Of a stretch of 64,000 nucleotides of DNA, positions 1-12,560 are shown in pieces (positions within the stretch are counted from its first letter, which is position 1; every line of letters starts with the position of its first letter). A program made the translations under genes and the position numbers. The notes beneath the pieces are model-generated. The model was not told the DNA's origin and did no database searches. It saw only the letters and a program-made list of their open reading frames with translations. Source of the stretch: Kalaharituber pfeilii (taxonomy: Eukaryota; Ascomycota; Pezizomycetes; Pezizales; Pezizaceae); contig WHUZ01000148.1 in assembly GCA_015179045.1 (NCBI GenBank), forward strand, positions 16,189 through 80,188. Reading direction: 5' to 3'.

Positions 1-1260
1 AATACTTTGCATTCGATATCTGAGTGACTTCTGCTTAATGGCATAATATAAGATCTATACTGGCAAGACTATAGGATATATGAACTACTACCTTCAGAGC
101 TTCTATCGCTACAAAGATATATTTCTCTACTATCGTATACCAAAGACTTCTAGGTATGCAGCAGCAATCGCGAGCTGACTCTTAGCGTTGGAGCACCGAC
201 TTGAGCAAGTGGAAGAAAAGTATACTGGGAAAGCACGCGACCGTAAAAAGAAGGAAAATTTGCTTGAGAGGCAGCAGTTAGTTAAGGAAATTCTGGAAGA
301 AAAATCCTATTTTAATTTTCCCAAAATTCACCTTATCTCATATTTCAGTGATCAGATATCGAAATATGGATCTTTACCTCAATACTTTACTGAAATTTAT
401 GAGTCTATGCACAAAGAGTTGAAGGATGCATATCATCGGAGCAATAAGGTTGATACTATGCTACAAATTCTTCAAAATTATACCTAAAGTCATGCTTTTA
501 CTATGCATGACAAGAATATTTCGGCATGGGCGGAAGAGTTGCCGGAGATACAGAATAAAATCCCTCATGTCAGAAATCTGACATCCAGAGATCCAACACC
601 TGAATCCCCGACACTCACAAATCCGACACCTCCGCAACCCACTAAACCTATCTTAAAGGGCAAGCGAAGTCCTGAGAAGTTATAGTCGCTTGATCTGATT
701 GCTGTCAAATATGCTTGCTCTGACCTCATTGAACTGACTCAGCAATACTTACAATATACCTTGGGCTACTCAAAATTACAGGTCGAAGTATTAATTAATA
801 GCAACTTATACTATGTATATAATATATTGCAAGTCTCTGTATCAGACACACAAAGTCTAGAAGGTTATGTTTTACATAACATTCGAGCAACAGGCCTATT
901 CCAATTTCGAAATCATGAGGTGAGATCTGATTGGGCATGGGTACGGGATCCAGGCTTGAAAAATTCGATTAAGAGACGACTTCCAGCTAAGATAAACCTA
1001 TTTTTTGAACTTGTGTTGGGTAAAGATAAATTCCTTTCCTTGGCATATGTTTCCCTACTGGAATACGTCAGAAGCCAGACACTGCATAGAGCTGAAGGTA
1101 TGGTAAAAGTAGGGTAGCCTTCTAAGCCTGTTAATAAAATTGTACCTGTTTCTACTATAGATGGAATGGCACACTTAGTTGTTTTGGAACCTGAAGCTCG
1201 ATGGTATATAAATAATTGTATCGATTTTGTAACTTGGTAAGCTTTGTATGATAGTCTAAG
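1..1260 (+). pseudogene. degenerate coding relic, family unknown
   Basis: Three short open stretches lie in the same direction (about 188-487, 503-685 and 761-1117), separated by stops. The first has a basic, coiled-coil-like composition. The last encodes a peptide containing RSDWAWVRDP. The first and third have no ATG at the ends of the open stretch, so the starts are unsafe. The pieces may be one decayed gene or transposon ORF. I do not recognise the family and no catalytic motif is visible. Confidence 0.3.
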
Positions 1261-1440
1261 TTAGATATTACTGGAATCTTGGCAGGAGGAACATGGGCAG
1301 GATAGGAGGACTTTGGGCATTAGGTATAATGTGAGAAATAGTATGTTCTACAGTTAATAGATTAAGCTGCAAAAAAAATCACAAAAAATCAAAACAGATT
1401 GCTCTGGTTCTACTAGAGTTTAGTCATTTTCACAGCGTAA

Positions 1441-1625
1441 TGGCAGTGCATCTTCGTAGTACAATGGCAGCAGCGCAATGGCACTATACTTTCACAATAC
1501 AATTTCATAATATTTTTTACTCGGCAATTTAATGATTTAGTTCTTTATGAAATAATCGACTTAGCAAGTTGGAAACTAAATTCAAATGTATTGTAGTATC
1601 TTGGTATGCAGATAGCATCATGTTG
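1441..1625 (+). repeat. RIP-decayed copy of a dispersed repeat (inverted partner near 14255-15160)
   Basis: The reverse complement of this stretch matches 14990-15160 and the start of the sequence after 14236. Examples are the segments around AAGTTGGAAACTAAATTC and TACATTTGAATTT. The copy here has many more A/T at matching positions. The pair flanks the Gypsy block in opposite orientation. No protein is encoded. Confidence 0.55.
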
Positions 1626-1961
1626 CCGCTAAGACACAATTAGCCACCAGTAGTACAAAATGACACTATGGATGGTAGCTTCACTTTTAGTATAATATGG
1701 CTCTGAGAAGAGGTAAAATACATCCAGGGTGCATGAGGCGCTTGTGGGGTTTTCAGGACCTCGGGTGCTTCAGAGTGATTATTTTTTTTGCTGATATTAT
1801 ACAAAATATAATTCTTTAAAGCTGTTAACAAATTTAAGTTGAATAGAATCTGGGAATCAAGCTAGACCCTAAAAAATGCTAAGTAATAGCCTTTCTTTTT
1901 GACTAACCTTCACAATAAATCTTAAGATAATAAATACAAAAACTTAAAACCTCTAATGCAA

Positions 1962-2266
1962 GTCTCTATCTAAAAATACTATTATAACTCCAATTGCTAT
2001 ATAAAGACTAATAGTAAAGAAAAGATAAGAAAAGGTTATCATACAAGTAAAGAATTACTATAATAGGAACTACTAAAAGAGTTAGTAACTAAGATTGCTA
2101 ATCTTAGTAGCTACTTACTTCTTAACTGAGAAAGCTCTACTACTACTAGCCTGACTAGTATCGAGTTAGCTAAACGCTCAACCAGCAGGTCTTATCATTA
2201 GTAGTATCTTTTAATGATACTTAGCAAGATGGTATTATAGTATAAGAATAATTATATTTATAATAC
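1962..2266 (+). repeat. decayed solo-LTR-like repeat, partner at 62716-63020
   Basis: About 300 bp beginning near CTCTATCTAAAAATAC align along their whole length with the sequence immediately downstream of the Copia element (62723-63020). Where the downstream copy has C or G, this copy often has T or A. The ends of the better copy, TGTTAAGCC and CTGTAACA, suggest a solo LTR, but no target-site duplication was confirmed. Confidence 0.5.
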
Positions 2267-2349
2267 GAGAGAATGGAACGAGTACAGAAACTTAGCAGAA
2301 AAATAAACTAGTATGAGAGAAACTTTGAGCTAATGTAGAAGAATATTTG

Positions 2350-2624
2350 AGATAAATCATAAATACAAAAGAATATGCAGGAACATATGAGCAGTAACTG
2401 AGATATAAGCGGCTACTATACATAAAGACTCAGGGCAGGTAGTGAAGGTTAGGGCTTTCAGGTACTGCTACTATATAGCAGCTTAGCAGAAGTTTGGGCT
2501 GTAATAAGGAATATATAGGAACATACAAGTAGTAACTGGGATGCAAGTAGTTGCTATGTGTAAGGACTCAGAGCCAGTAGTGAAGGTTGGAGCTTTTAAG
2601 TACTGCTACTATATAGCAGCTCAG
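2350..2624 (+). repeat. tandem repeat of about 135 bp, two units left of a solo LTR
   Basis: Two consecutive units contain GTTTGGGCT, then AGGAACATA, GTAACTG, AAGGACTCA, and TACTGCTACTATATAGCAGC. A third unit continues at 3370-3500 on the other side of the solo LTR, so the LTR entered a pre-existing tandem array. Confidence 0.6.
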
Positions 2625-3364
2625 TGTTACGGCTAAGGTGGAAACTTGCCTACCACTGTGGCAAGGGGCAAGGGTTCCACTACTAATTAGCTGCCACGGC
2701 TAAAGGTGAAGACTTACCCGCCAAGGGGAAAACGCTGACCCTGTAATCGAACATAAGACCAACGCTGATTGACCGGACTGATCACCCGCTAGGCTTGGCT
2801 GTTGATTCTCGCATCATTTAGATAGGGCAGTACTACGGAAGGGTGTGTCATCCGGAATGCAGCTTGATGCATACACTCGATTTACGGAAGCTCTATTAAT
2901 ATACGCACATGCATTAGTACATTCGTTATCTTTGTCCCGTACTATTTTTGCATGTTTTCGTTACGTATGCCTATTACCACGGGTATTGGCATTGATAAGG
3001 AATCGCCGCGTTGCCAGCCAATTATTCATTTGTTGACCCCTCATGTATGGCTGCGCTGAAGTCTATATAAGCGCCGGCTGGCGATAGCATAGTTAGAAGA
3101 ATCAAGACACAAGCGGTGTTCTAAGTTTCTCCATAAACTCTGAACCTATCGTTCCATCATTACGCCCGTGAATCGCTCCGCTCCGCTGCGTGCTCCCCGC
3201 CGAGTAGCTGCCCTTCCGGTCCGCCGTATACACCTCCGTAGCCATTCCGACCCGCCGTATTCACACTTCCGGGACGACGCCGGCACCGCCGTTTTCCCCA
3301 CCGTAGCCGTAACATCCGGTGCCTTTCAGCGCCCACCGGAGCCGAGCCCCTCACGCCCGTAACA
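2625..3364. mobile_element. solo LTR, 740 bp, with perfect 5-bp target duplication
   Basis: The element starts TGTTACGG and ends CCCGTAACA, giving LTR-like TG...CA termini. It is flanked by CTCAG at 2620-2624 and CTCAG at 3365-3369. A 5-bp duplication with TG/CA ends is the hallmark of an LTR retrotransposon, and the lack of internal sequence makes it a solo LTR. It is GC-rich and undecayed while its surroundings are AT-rich. It is the inverted relative of 7645-8336. Short open stretches inside (3160-3362, both strands) are not believed to be genes. Confidence 0.8.
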
Positions 3365-3369
3365 CTCAG

Positions 3370-3500
3370 TAGGAGTTTGGGCTATGGTAGAAAATATATA
3401 GGAACATATAGGCAGTAACTTGGATATAAGCGGCTGCTGTATAGAAGGACTCACAGTAGCCAGCAAATATTAGAGCTTTCAGGTACTACCACTACGTGGT
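3370..3500 (+). repeat. third unit of the 135-bp tandem repeat
   Basis: This resumes the array interrupted by the solo LTR. It shares GGAACATATAGGCAGTAACT and the block ending in a short inverted TACTACCACTACGTGGTAG. Confidence 0.55.
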
Positions 3501-3509
3501 AGTTGGGCA

Positions 3510-5650
3510 AGAGTTTGGGCTATAGCAGGGGTTTAGAACCTTAGGTCTTACATGTTATATGCAAAAGAAGTATTTCAACTATAGTAGAGGTTGGTTCATT
3601 ATAATGATAACTCTATTGAGGAAGACTAAGAGGTTATGACCTACTGGGAGGTATATCATACTCAAGAAATGATATTAAAGAACCACTACCATAATAAATA
3701 GAGAAAAGCTATGCAAACATATATCTACAAAAGGCTAAAGTTAATCAATATCCTTGCTGAACCTATTACTAATACCAAACTAGAGTAAGATCTGTTACTC
3801 AGTTCGATACCTTATTGTAATAATTTACTAGCCAAAAAATAGCTTATAGGCCTAGCTAGCCTATATAAGTGAAAGGCATATAGTACTAACTACATACAGA
3901 TATATGGTTGAGACTATATATAGTACTAACTATATACAGTTATATAGTACTGACTATATATAGATATAAGATACCAACTATATATATATAAGCAGCATTG
4001 ACTATATATATACATATACAGTACTGACTATATACATGCATATAGTACCTTGAAAATATCAACTCATAGCTGTATACCCTTCGAAAGCCTATATGGATTC
4101 AATCCCAAAAATAATATATATCTTAAATAACTATCCTTTGCCTTACCAGTAGTAGAAGACTGGCTAAGTTATATAACAACCAAACTTGAACTGCCTCAAA
4201 GTATATAACTATATAGAATTATATACATCATGCTCCTAAAGCTCTTATAAACCTGAGATGATATTACAGACCTTAATAGTAATAAACAAGAACTCTGTTA
4301 TAATATTAACCATACTATCGATAGCTGCAAGATCTGATTCTAAGTCAAATATTAAATCAGTTGGTAGAGATATAATGAAGATAGTATATAGAAGCCAATT
4401 GGTAACCTATATCATCCACTAAAAATCTATTATAGAATTCTATGCAAGTTACTCATAAAAGCCTAAAGACTCTACTTTACAGGCATCATAATATATTATT
4501 TAGTACTACTAAGGTCTAGCTAATAAAGCTATAACCTTATATAGATGTTATACCTTCTACAATTTCAAGTGTTTCCTATAGAGTTTTATTTAAGAAGTAG
4601 TTTAATGACTAATACTAAATTCAAATACAGAACATACTAGTCTTACTATCAGCCATTGTACTTACAATGAATTACTAGTACTCTATGCATAGGATATACT
4701 GATACTCTTAGCTATATAAAAGTATATACTGATCTCACTAAATAGATTTTTAGATTTTTAGAACCTTTTCTAAGCAAAAAAGCTCTAAAATAGGAATGAT
4801 ATTATAGCTAAGGTAAAACTTACATAGTCACTTCTGAAAGTACTACTAGAGACATATAGTAAAGATATAACTGATTACCACTAGGCAACATCTACTAGTA
4901 AATAGTAGTTGCCTACTGAAGTGTATATTAAAGTTATACATAGCTTACCAATATGTATACATGTATCATAGGCCTTTCTAATATATGTTTCTATTATATT
5001 AACACCTTTACAGCTACTACAAACCTTTCAAATGCATGCTTCTATTATATTCACATTATTTTAGCTACTATAGATCTTCCTAATACATAGTTATATTATA
5101 TTTATATCTTTTCTGCTACTATAGACCTCCCTAATATATGTTTTCTATTATGTCTCTCTGTCTATATACCTTAGCATATTTGTTGTTATATTATTAGCAA
5201 TTAACTAGTTATATATAATAGCCAGAAGTTTATATAAATGGGCCAGATAGTTAGCTAGAAGAAATTAGGACATAAGTAGTATTTTAAGTTAAACTCTCAC
5301 TTAATACTCTCATGTAACCTTTTGATATTTATTTTACTACCTTTGTAAACTCTGAGTCACCTCAAGAGTTACTCTTATAAGTCTAGTAATACCTATGCTA
5401 ACAACTGAATTAAGTACTATAGAGGTTACTTAGGCCTCTATAAAGATTGCTAAATTGAGTACTAATAAGATCACTTAGACTATTTTACCTTAGACTTCTA
5501 GGCAGGTCCCTTAAGTCTTCCATAAATTACTAAATTGCATGCTAGTAAGGTTATTTGAGTCTCTATTGGGTCTTAGATAGGTTACTAAATTCAGTACTGA
5601 TAAAGTCACTTAGGCTATTTTAACTACCTACTATAATTCTATAGGCTGGC
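3510..5650. other. AT-rich decayed DNA, no gene seen
   Basis: There are many stops in all frames and the composition is strongly AT-rich. About 3890-4050 holds an imperfect tandem repeat built on TAGTACTGACTATATACA. The stretch looks like old transposon remains after RIP, but I could not assign a family. Confidence 0.5.
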
Positions 5651-5654
5651 TAGG

Positions 5655-5910
5655 ATAGCTTACAATAGCAACTAAACTATCACAATAGTATAATATAACT
5701 ATATTAGGTATAGTATGAGTTGCGGATCAATCTATTTCTAGCTAATATATTGATACTATAAGAATTATTCCTACTTGCATATTGAATTTAGAAGTTAATT
5801 TAGAGCTTAATTTTAGAGTCAATTGAAAACTCAATTCAGAAATCAATTCAGGAGTCAATTCCGAGTCAAAAGTCAATGGAGAATTTTATTCAAGAGTCAA
5901 TTTTCATGAA
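5655..5910. repeat. decayed dispersed repeat with iterated GAGTCAATT motif
   Basis: It aligns with 19064-19227, which reads GGCTAGGATAGCCCACAATG in the better copy against GGCTAGGATAGCTTACAATA here. The motif RAGTCAATT is iterated at the end. It abuts the Gypsy 3' LTR at 5914. Confidence 0.55.
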
Positions 5911-5913
5911 AAG

Positions 5914-6346
5914 TATAATGAACCGACCTCACAGGACTATTAACCGGTACTGAGTCACAGATCAAGTCAGGTGGGTCACACAGTGCTCACAAGTTTGAGC
6001 AGGATGCTGCTTGTAGAGGAAAGAGTATAGTTAGAAGAGTATATATTTTATTGCTTGAGGGACCTAGGCTATGGGGTTGAAAAGAGTTTTTATATATAGA
6101 AAAATGTAATATAGAAACAGAGAGAGATAGAAGAGCTTTCTTAAGTGCCGTGCCTTTAGCAGAATTGATATTATCCAAAAAGTGTAATTCCTTAAGTGCC
6201 AACAATTCTATTATCCAAAAAATATAATTCTTTGAGTGCCAATAATTCTATTATCTAAAACTATGCTAGTAGGAGATTCCTTAAACCTGGTCGATCTTAG
6301 TACAGTTTTTAGTACACTTCAAGGTAACTGATTATGATTTATAACG
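5914..6346 (-). repeat. Gypsy 3' LTR, RIP-decayed
   Basis: It aligns end to end with 13803-14235 at identical length. Differences are overwhelmingly transitions: the terminus TGTAACGG appears here as TATAATGA, and GATCCGTGACA as GATTTATAACG. An internal iterated motif, YTTAAGYGCCRACAATTCT, is present in both LTRs. Confidence 0.85.
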
Positions 6347-6599
6347 TTGGGTCCTCCTTTTTGAGGCCGAGTTTTTAGTAAATGTCAAGGGTCCTAGTTT
6401 CTAAGAGTATTTAGAATGGAAGTCCTAGAGTATATTATTATAATAGGTAAGTTCTTAAGGTATATGCCAGTCGTCAGGCCAGTGGGGTATCTAGCTCATC
6501 TTACTAGATATTAGAGGTACTTCCTATATAGGTGTGAGTCTAAGATTTGTTCCACCTCCTATTCAGGTTCCCTATTTATCTTGATCAGTTCTAGAGGGT

Positions 6600-7640
6600 C
6601 TTGTCGCTGTGCGGGAAGAGAATTAGAATAGCAGGGTTTTAGGCAAGTGATATTGAAGACTGGGTGGAAGTGGGTCATAAGATTTGAGGGTAGTTCCAGC
6701 TTGTAAGTATGGGGAGAGAGGACCTTGATAATCTTAAAAGGTCTATAACATTTTGCTGTGAGCTTTTGGCTAGGTAGTATAGTTTTGATTTAGGTAGAGA
6801 CGTTGAGATAGACTTGGTCTCCTTTTTGGTATCTTGGAGGTTCTTGATAGTGACAGTCATAATATTTCTTATATTATTCTTGGGCATCTCTGATAGTTTC
6901 TTAGAGGTATCGATGGTTGTTCTAAAGCTCTTGGAACAGATCTTGGGCTAGGGAGTTGATTACAGCTTGTCCCAATATAGTACTAAAATGTGGATAGAAC
7001 CCTTGAAGTGTATAGAAGGAGGACATTTTAGTAGTATCCGATTAATAATTATTGTATACAAATTCGGCTATAGAAAGCTTGGAGGTCCAATTGTTTTATT
7101 GATAGTTGATGTAGTATCTAAGGTACTCCTCCACAAAACTATTGACTCGTTCTGTTTGTCTGTCGGTCTGAGGGTGGAAGACTGTAGAGTATTTTAGCTT
7201 GATTTCCAAACAGTTGCAAAGGGTATTTCAGAAATGGTTCTTAAATATTAGGGTATGGTCTGTAATAATTTCTTGAGATAGGCTATGGAGTGTTACTATA
7301 TTTTGGAAAAATAGTTAAGCTAGCTTCTCTGAATTGTCACTTTTCTTTGCCAGGATGAAGTATGCCATCTTGGTGAGTCTATTAACTATAACAAGGATTG
7401 CATTATATCTCTAACTTGGTGGGAGGTCTATGATGTAATCCATGGTAACACAGGTATAGGCAGTTTTTGGGAGTTGAAAAGGATTCAGAAGTTCATATAG
7501 CTTGTGGTAGAGAGGCTTATTTTATTTGCCCTTATAATAGTTGTTAATGTAGTGAGCTATAATTGTCCATATCTAAGGCTAATAGTACATTCTTGAAATG
7601 AGTTCGAAGGTTTTGTCTCGTTCTAGGTGTCTTGCCAGTG
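6600..7640 (-). pseudogene. Gypsy integrase region, decayed
   Basis: Read on the minus strand around 7450-7330, it gives VTMDYIIDLPPS then YNAILVIVNRLTKMAY. This is the core of a Gypsy integrase, where the family has VDRLTKMAYF. The second acidic residue reads N instead of D, a G-to-A change. Several stops interrupt the frame, so no functional integrase can be made from this copy. Confidence 0.7.
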
Positions 7641-7644
7641 GTGC

Positions 7645-8336
7645 TGTTACGGGCATGAGGGGCTAGGCTCCAGTGGGCGCTGGAAGGCACTGGATGTTAC
7701 GGCTACGGAGGTACGTATTCGGCAGGCCGGAGTCGCTACGGAGGTGTATATACGGCGGGCGGGCTACGGATGTGTATATGCTGCAGGCCGGAGTGGCCAC
7801 GGAGGCGTATATGCTGCAGGCCGAATGGCTACGGAGTTGTATATACGGTGGGCCGGAAGGGCAGCTGTTTTGCGTGGAGTGCATAGCGGAGCAGAGCGAT
7901 TCACGAGCGTAATGAGGAAACGATAGGTTTCAGAAGTATAGAGAACTTAGAACACCGCTTGTGTCTTGATTCTTCAACTGTGCTATCGCCTGTGCTTAAG
8001 TAGACTGAGCACATCATACATGACTAGGCAAGCAAATAAAGAAACGGCAATTTAACAATGCCAATAATCATAACAAAGAAACATGCAACGTAGTACAGAT
8101 GCTAGATAATAGCATGTACTAGGGCATGTGCGCATATTAGCTTCATAAACTGAGTGCCAGGCCTAAAGACCTTACAATCAACAGTGACACACACTTCTTT
8201 AGCACTACCCTATTCAAACACAAAGAATCCTCTGCCAAGCCTAACAGGTGATCAGTCCGGTCTAGCAGCACTGGCCTTACTAAGGATTCAGGGTAAGTGT
8301 TTCCCTGCTCGGGTAAGTCTCACCTTAGCCGTAACA
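7645..8336. mobile_element. solo LTR, 692 bp, inserted in the Gypsy pol region
   Basis: Ends are TGTTACGG and GCCGTAACA. Flanking GGTGC (7640-7644 and 8337-8341) is a perfect 5-bp target duplication. It is homologous to 2625-3364 in inverted orientation. Internally it has an iterated motif TACGGAGGTGTATAT-like of about 30 bp (7700-7860). Its undecayed GC-rich sequence within RIP-decayed host DNA implies insertion after the RIP episode. Confidence 0.8.
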
Positions 8337-8399
8337 GGTGCATCATGGTGTTCCTAAATAACCTGAATATACTGTGACTTGGGTAACATAACTCTTGAG

Positions 8400-9990
8400 T
8401 TATATATGAGGGTTCCTGACTCATCAATTGAGTATAGCTTTAGGTTAATAATGTGGGAGTTCTATCTTGATAGTTCGGAGCATGAGGTCTTGATCCTAGT
8501 CTTGAATCAATATATCGATATCCTGAATGTTGACTTGAGTAAATATAGAAGGCTTGAGGATAGTTTGGTATTATTGTATGAGCCTGTGGTCCCCCTCCTT
8601 AGGAAGATCTCTTGATCATCTTGTGAGTGCGTCTGCCTTTTTATTTTTCCGTCCTTCCCCATATATAATCTTAAAATTGAAACCTATGAACTCTCCCATC
8701 CATCTCATCTAGCATTGATTGAGTTGCTTAGTTATTATGAAGTATACCAGATTCTTATAGTCTGTATATACTTGAATATCTTCATTATAGATATCACTTC
8801 GAAGGTGGTACCTCTATTCCTTGAAAGCGTCCACTATGGCAAGTAGCTCTTTATCATAGATTTTATAGTTGTACTATGCGGAGATCATACAGTAGCTGTA
8901 GAATGCAACTGGCTAAGTTTTCCCTTCATGTTCTTAACTTAGTACTTCGGCTACTACATAGTCTGAAGCGTCAGTTTCTAGAGTAGCTAGTCTGGAGAGG
9001 TTGAAGTACTTTAGGATTGGTGCAGATGTGATGGATTTTTTGAGCTTTTTGAATATCTGCTGCTGTCTTAGTTTCTATTTGAATGCTTGATTCTTTTTTA
9101 GTAGGTCATACAATAGTCCTGCAACCTTACTATAGTTTAGGATAAAGTATCTGTAGATGTTAGCAAACCTTAAAAAGGTTTGGATATCCTTTATTGATCT
9201 AGGGGTTTCCTATTCCTTAATTGCTTCGACTTGCTTAAAGTTTATCTTAATGCTATCTGTAGTTACTATAAATCCCAAATACTCAACCTGTTATTTATAA
9301 AAATCGCATTTTTCTGCTTTAATATATAGCTCATATTCTCTCAGCCTGTGAAGAACCCTTTTGATATATTGTATATGGTTTTAGAGTGAGGTGCTGAAGA
9401 TGATAATATTGTCTAGATAAGGAGTATAGAATTTATCTAAAAATTCTCTGAGGATATTCTCAATATGAGCTTGGAATATAGTGGATGTATTAGTAAGCCC
9501 AAAGGGCATGACCTTGTATTCGAAGTATCTATAATGTGTTCGGAAGGCTGTTTTTCATTCATCTTCTTTCTTAATCCTGATTTGATAATAGGCTTCCCTA
9601 ATGTCTAGCTTAGTGTAGTATTCGGCTTTTTTGAGTCCGTCAAGAGTTTCATTGATAAGGGGAAGTGGAGTATGATTCTTAATTGTGATATTATTAAGTC
9701 CCCTATAGTCTACACATAACTATAATGATCTGTCAGGTTTAGGTATAAAGAGGATTGGCACACCTGCAGGAGAGGTGGATACCTAAATAAATTCTTTCCT
9801 TAGATTATCTTCTAGGTATTTTTGTAGAGTAAGGAGTTCCTTTGTATTGAGGTTGTAGAGAGAGTCAAATGGGAGTAACTTTCCTTCTTCCAAGAAAATG
9901 GCATGATCAATCCCTAGTCTATGGGGAGGGAGTTGCTTTGCTTTGTCTTAGTCAAAGATATCAATAAAGTCATAATATTCCTTGAGTACA
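8400..9990 (-). pseudogene. Gypsy reverse transcriptase and RNase H, decayed
   Basis: On the minus strand around 9640-9480 the frame reads [18 protein letters not shown] and then YFEYKVMPFGLTNTS, the palm region of a Gypsy RT. The catalytic box near 9404-9425 reads YLDN instead of YLDD. The RNase H starts near 8970 with LETDASDYVVAEVLS and continues to YGEGRKNKKADALTR. Stops, including in-frame UAG at former W or Q codons, show inactivation by RIP. Confidence 0.8.
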
Positions 9991-10088
9991 TATTCCTTAG
10001 AGTCTTTAAGTTCCTTCTAATAATTCCTATTATATAAGTACTATATTATTTCCTAGATTCTTTGGCTAGATACTTGGTTTACTTGATG

Positions 10089-10968
10089 TGTTACGGAGGT
10101 AGTAAATGCAGAAAGTTACCGTCCGCCAGGTCAAAAAGACACTTGACTAGCAATACTGGCTAGTCCTCTGCGTAGCTCATATAGTACTTATTATGCAACT
10201 ACGGCACCTTTCCGGCTGTCGCATGTCACTTACATCGTATATGCGCATTTCGTATGCGTTTGCATTTTTCGCTTTTTACGTGCTCCACCGGCTGCCCATA
10301 CTATGGTTGTGATGAACCCGTAACAGTACCCCCTCTCTTAGTACAACTTCTCTGAGTTACTACTATATAAGTCTGCCCCCACCCTGGCTGTCATGGATTA
10401 TCCCATGCACTGTGCTACATGACCCTTCCAACCAGGATGTCAGCCAGGGATTCGATACGTCACTTTGTCCTTGCTGCTGCCTCAGACGTATTGTACAAGC
10501 ACCACCCATCACTTGGCATGCTGGAATTACACAGCGTCACCTAATATCAATATTTTGCCGTCTTACATGGCCTTCCATATTGCTCTTAGCTCTGACTCTG
10601 GCTCGTAGCTCTCGCTCTTTGGCTCTTGGCTCAGGTAAGGTCTTACTTTCTGCGGCTTTAATACTTAATACTTAGGGAATTGGTGAGATAAGTTAAGCAT
10701 CGAACCGGTGACTGGTTTATCGCTAGTCAACTATTATAGAGGTGGTAAACGCCGAAAGTTACCGTCCGCCAGGTCAAAAAGACACTTGACTAGCGATACT
10801 CACTAGTCCTCTGCATAGCTCATATAGTACTCATTATGCAACTGCGGCGCCTTTCCGGCTGTCGCATGTTGCTTACGTTGCATATGTACATTTCATATGC
10901 ACTTGCATTTTTCGCTTTTCACATGCTCTACCGGCTGCCCATACTATGGTCATAGTGAATCTGTAACA
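10089..10968 (-). mobile_element. TRIM-like miniature LTR retrotransposon
   Basis: Two direct repeats of exactly 237 bp (10089-10325 and 10732-10968) flank 406 bp of non-coding DNA. LTR ends are TGTTACGG...CCGTAACA on the left copy. The right copy is decayed at its start (TATTATAG). Flanks are TGATG (10084-10088) and TGATA (10969-10973), a 5-bp duplication with one transition. A purine tract AAGAGAGGGGGT on the minus strand sits beside the left LTR, so the element probably points to the minus strand. No gag or pol remains; an 87-codon open stretch (10412-10675) has no recognisable domain. Confidence 0.75.
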
Positions 10969-11099
10969 TGATAGAATAAGGCTTAGTCTATATCATGAAT
11001 ATTAATACTATAGGTAAGGTGCTTCTTAGAAAGAGTCTTAAAGGCAATAGCATTAATGAAGGCTATCTTATTTTGTAAGATTAAGGTAGCTGGTCACTC

Positions 11100-11500
11100 A
11101 TAGAGCAGTTGAATGGGTTAGTTTTCTAAGTTGTGAGGATTGTAAGAGAGGGGAAAATAGAGTTGATTTTTGTTATAATCTATTTGGATATTATACATTC
11201 TTTACCAGCCTATTCCAAGTACTAAAGGATTATCCTTACAGGTTTCAGTAATCCTGAATTTAATTAGCTCTTCATAGCTATCAATATTTATCTTGACAAT
11301 ATATTCTTCTTAGATAAGGGGGTCCTTGGCTTAGGTTTTGTCCATAAAGATCAGGTTGACCACTTGAGATATAGGTTGGGTTGTAAGTCTACACTCTTGA
11401 ATCACCCTTGAATATATGAGATTACCTTATGCACCCTGATCTAGAAATGACTAGGTCTTAACTTAGCTTGATTCTGAGTTTGATTTTTGAGATAATGATA
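11100..11500 (-). pseudogene. Gypsy protease region, decayed
   Basis: The minus strand near 11450-11390 reads FLDQGA followed by GNLIYSRVIQ, resembling the aspartic protease signature DSGA of Gypsy polyproteins with one substitution and an adjacent stop. It lies between gag and RT as expected. Confidence 0.6.
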
Positions 11501-11959
11501 TAGGCAGTAAGAGAGAGAAACTTATTTAGTTCAAAAAACGTAGTATAAAATTCGATATTATTTCTTAAGTCTTTTAGAGACTCGACCCTAATATTGCATA
11601 ATAAGAAAGTAATAGACACTTTGGAAAGGACTTAAGAGGCTTCAGAAAAACTAGGAAAACATGAGTAAGAGGCTTAGAAATAGTTAGAATATAATAACAA
11701 TGAAGTTTGAGGTAGGACAGAAAAAAGGTTCTTAGAAACTTGAGGCATCTAAGGACTTGACCTTGATTCTGAGCTTGGTGCGGTAGCAATAAAGCTATTG
11801 GATTGAGTAGAAGAAGGGCTACCTGTCTTCTCTACTTTTTGTTATTTAACTCCTTAATTTTAACACCTTCAGCCTCACTAGTGGTATTTGTATTAATTTA
11901 ATTTATCCTGCATAGAGGAGGAGAGGTAGTGTTCTTGGTAGAAGTTGGTTGATAGGAGC

Positions 11960-12560
11960 AGGGCAGGCGTTTAGGACATTGGTAGGTGAAGTGTTTTTCC
12001 TCCCTACAATAGTAGTATAGGCCTTATTGTTAACACCTCTGTCTTTCTTTCTTAGAGACCCACCTTACTGTATCTAATTCTATTTCTATTGGACTGTGGT
12101 ATCCTTGACTAATAGCTTCAGTATACATGCAGAGGGCCTTTGGGGTACAGGAGGTCCTTGAGAGGGCCGTGGTTTTAATAAGAGAAGCTAGAGGTTAGCT
12201 TTTCTCTAGTTGAAGTAGTTGTTGTCTATTTCCATTAAGTTCTTAACTAACTTTGATAGTTCCCAACTATTGACTCCTATCTGTGTTAGAAGCCAATCTT
12301 AAAGTCATGGAGCTAGTCCTCTTCTGATTGCTATAATTTTTCCTACATTATTGATCCCAGCATCAATTGTAAGGCGCTGTACCTGAGGCCGATATGCTAT
12401 AAATCTGGCGTCTCTCTGAGTGAGCTTGTCAAGCTGTTGCTGTGTATGGCCTTTCTTATTACTAATTCCAAAGGTATCAGTAAGAGCTTTTCGAAAGGTA
12501 TCATAGTCAGAGAAGGCCTTCTTAAGGGTGTCATTATACTATAATAAGGCTCGAACTACT
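11960..12560 (-). pseudogene. Gypsy gag core and zinc knuckle, decayed
   Basis: On the minus strand around 12510-12360 one frame reads FGISNKKGHTQQQLDKL and then DAGINNVGKIIAIRRGLAP, typical of fungal Gypsy gag. A CCHC knuckle near 12030-11980 reads YYYCREEKHFTYQC, with the first Cys apparently changed to Tyr. Confidence 0.6.

Noticed and set aside
3160..3362. Two overlapping 64-codon ORFs on opposite strands
   Set aside because: They lie inside a solo LTR with GC-rich iterated sequence; similar overlapping frames appear in the related LTR at 7663-7926.
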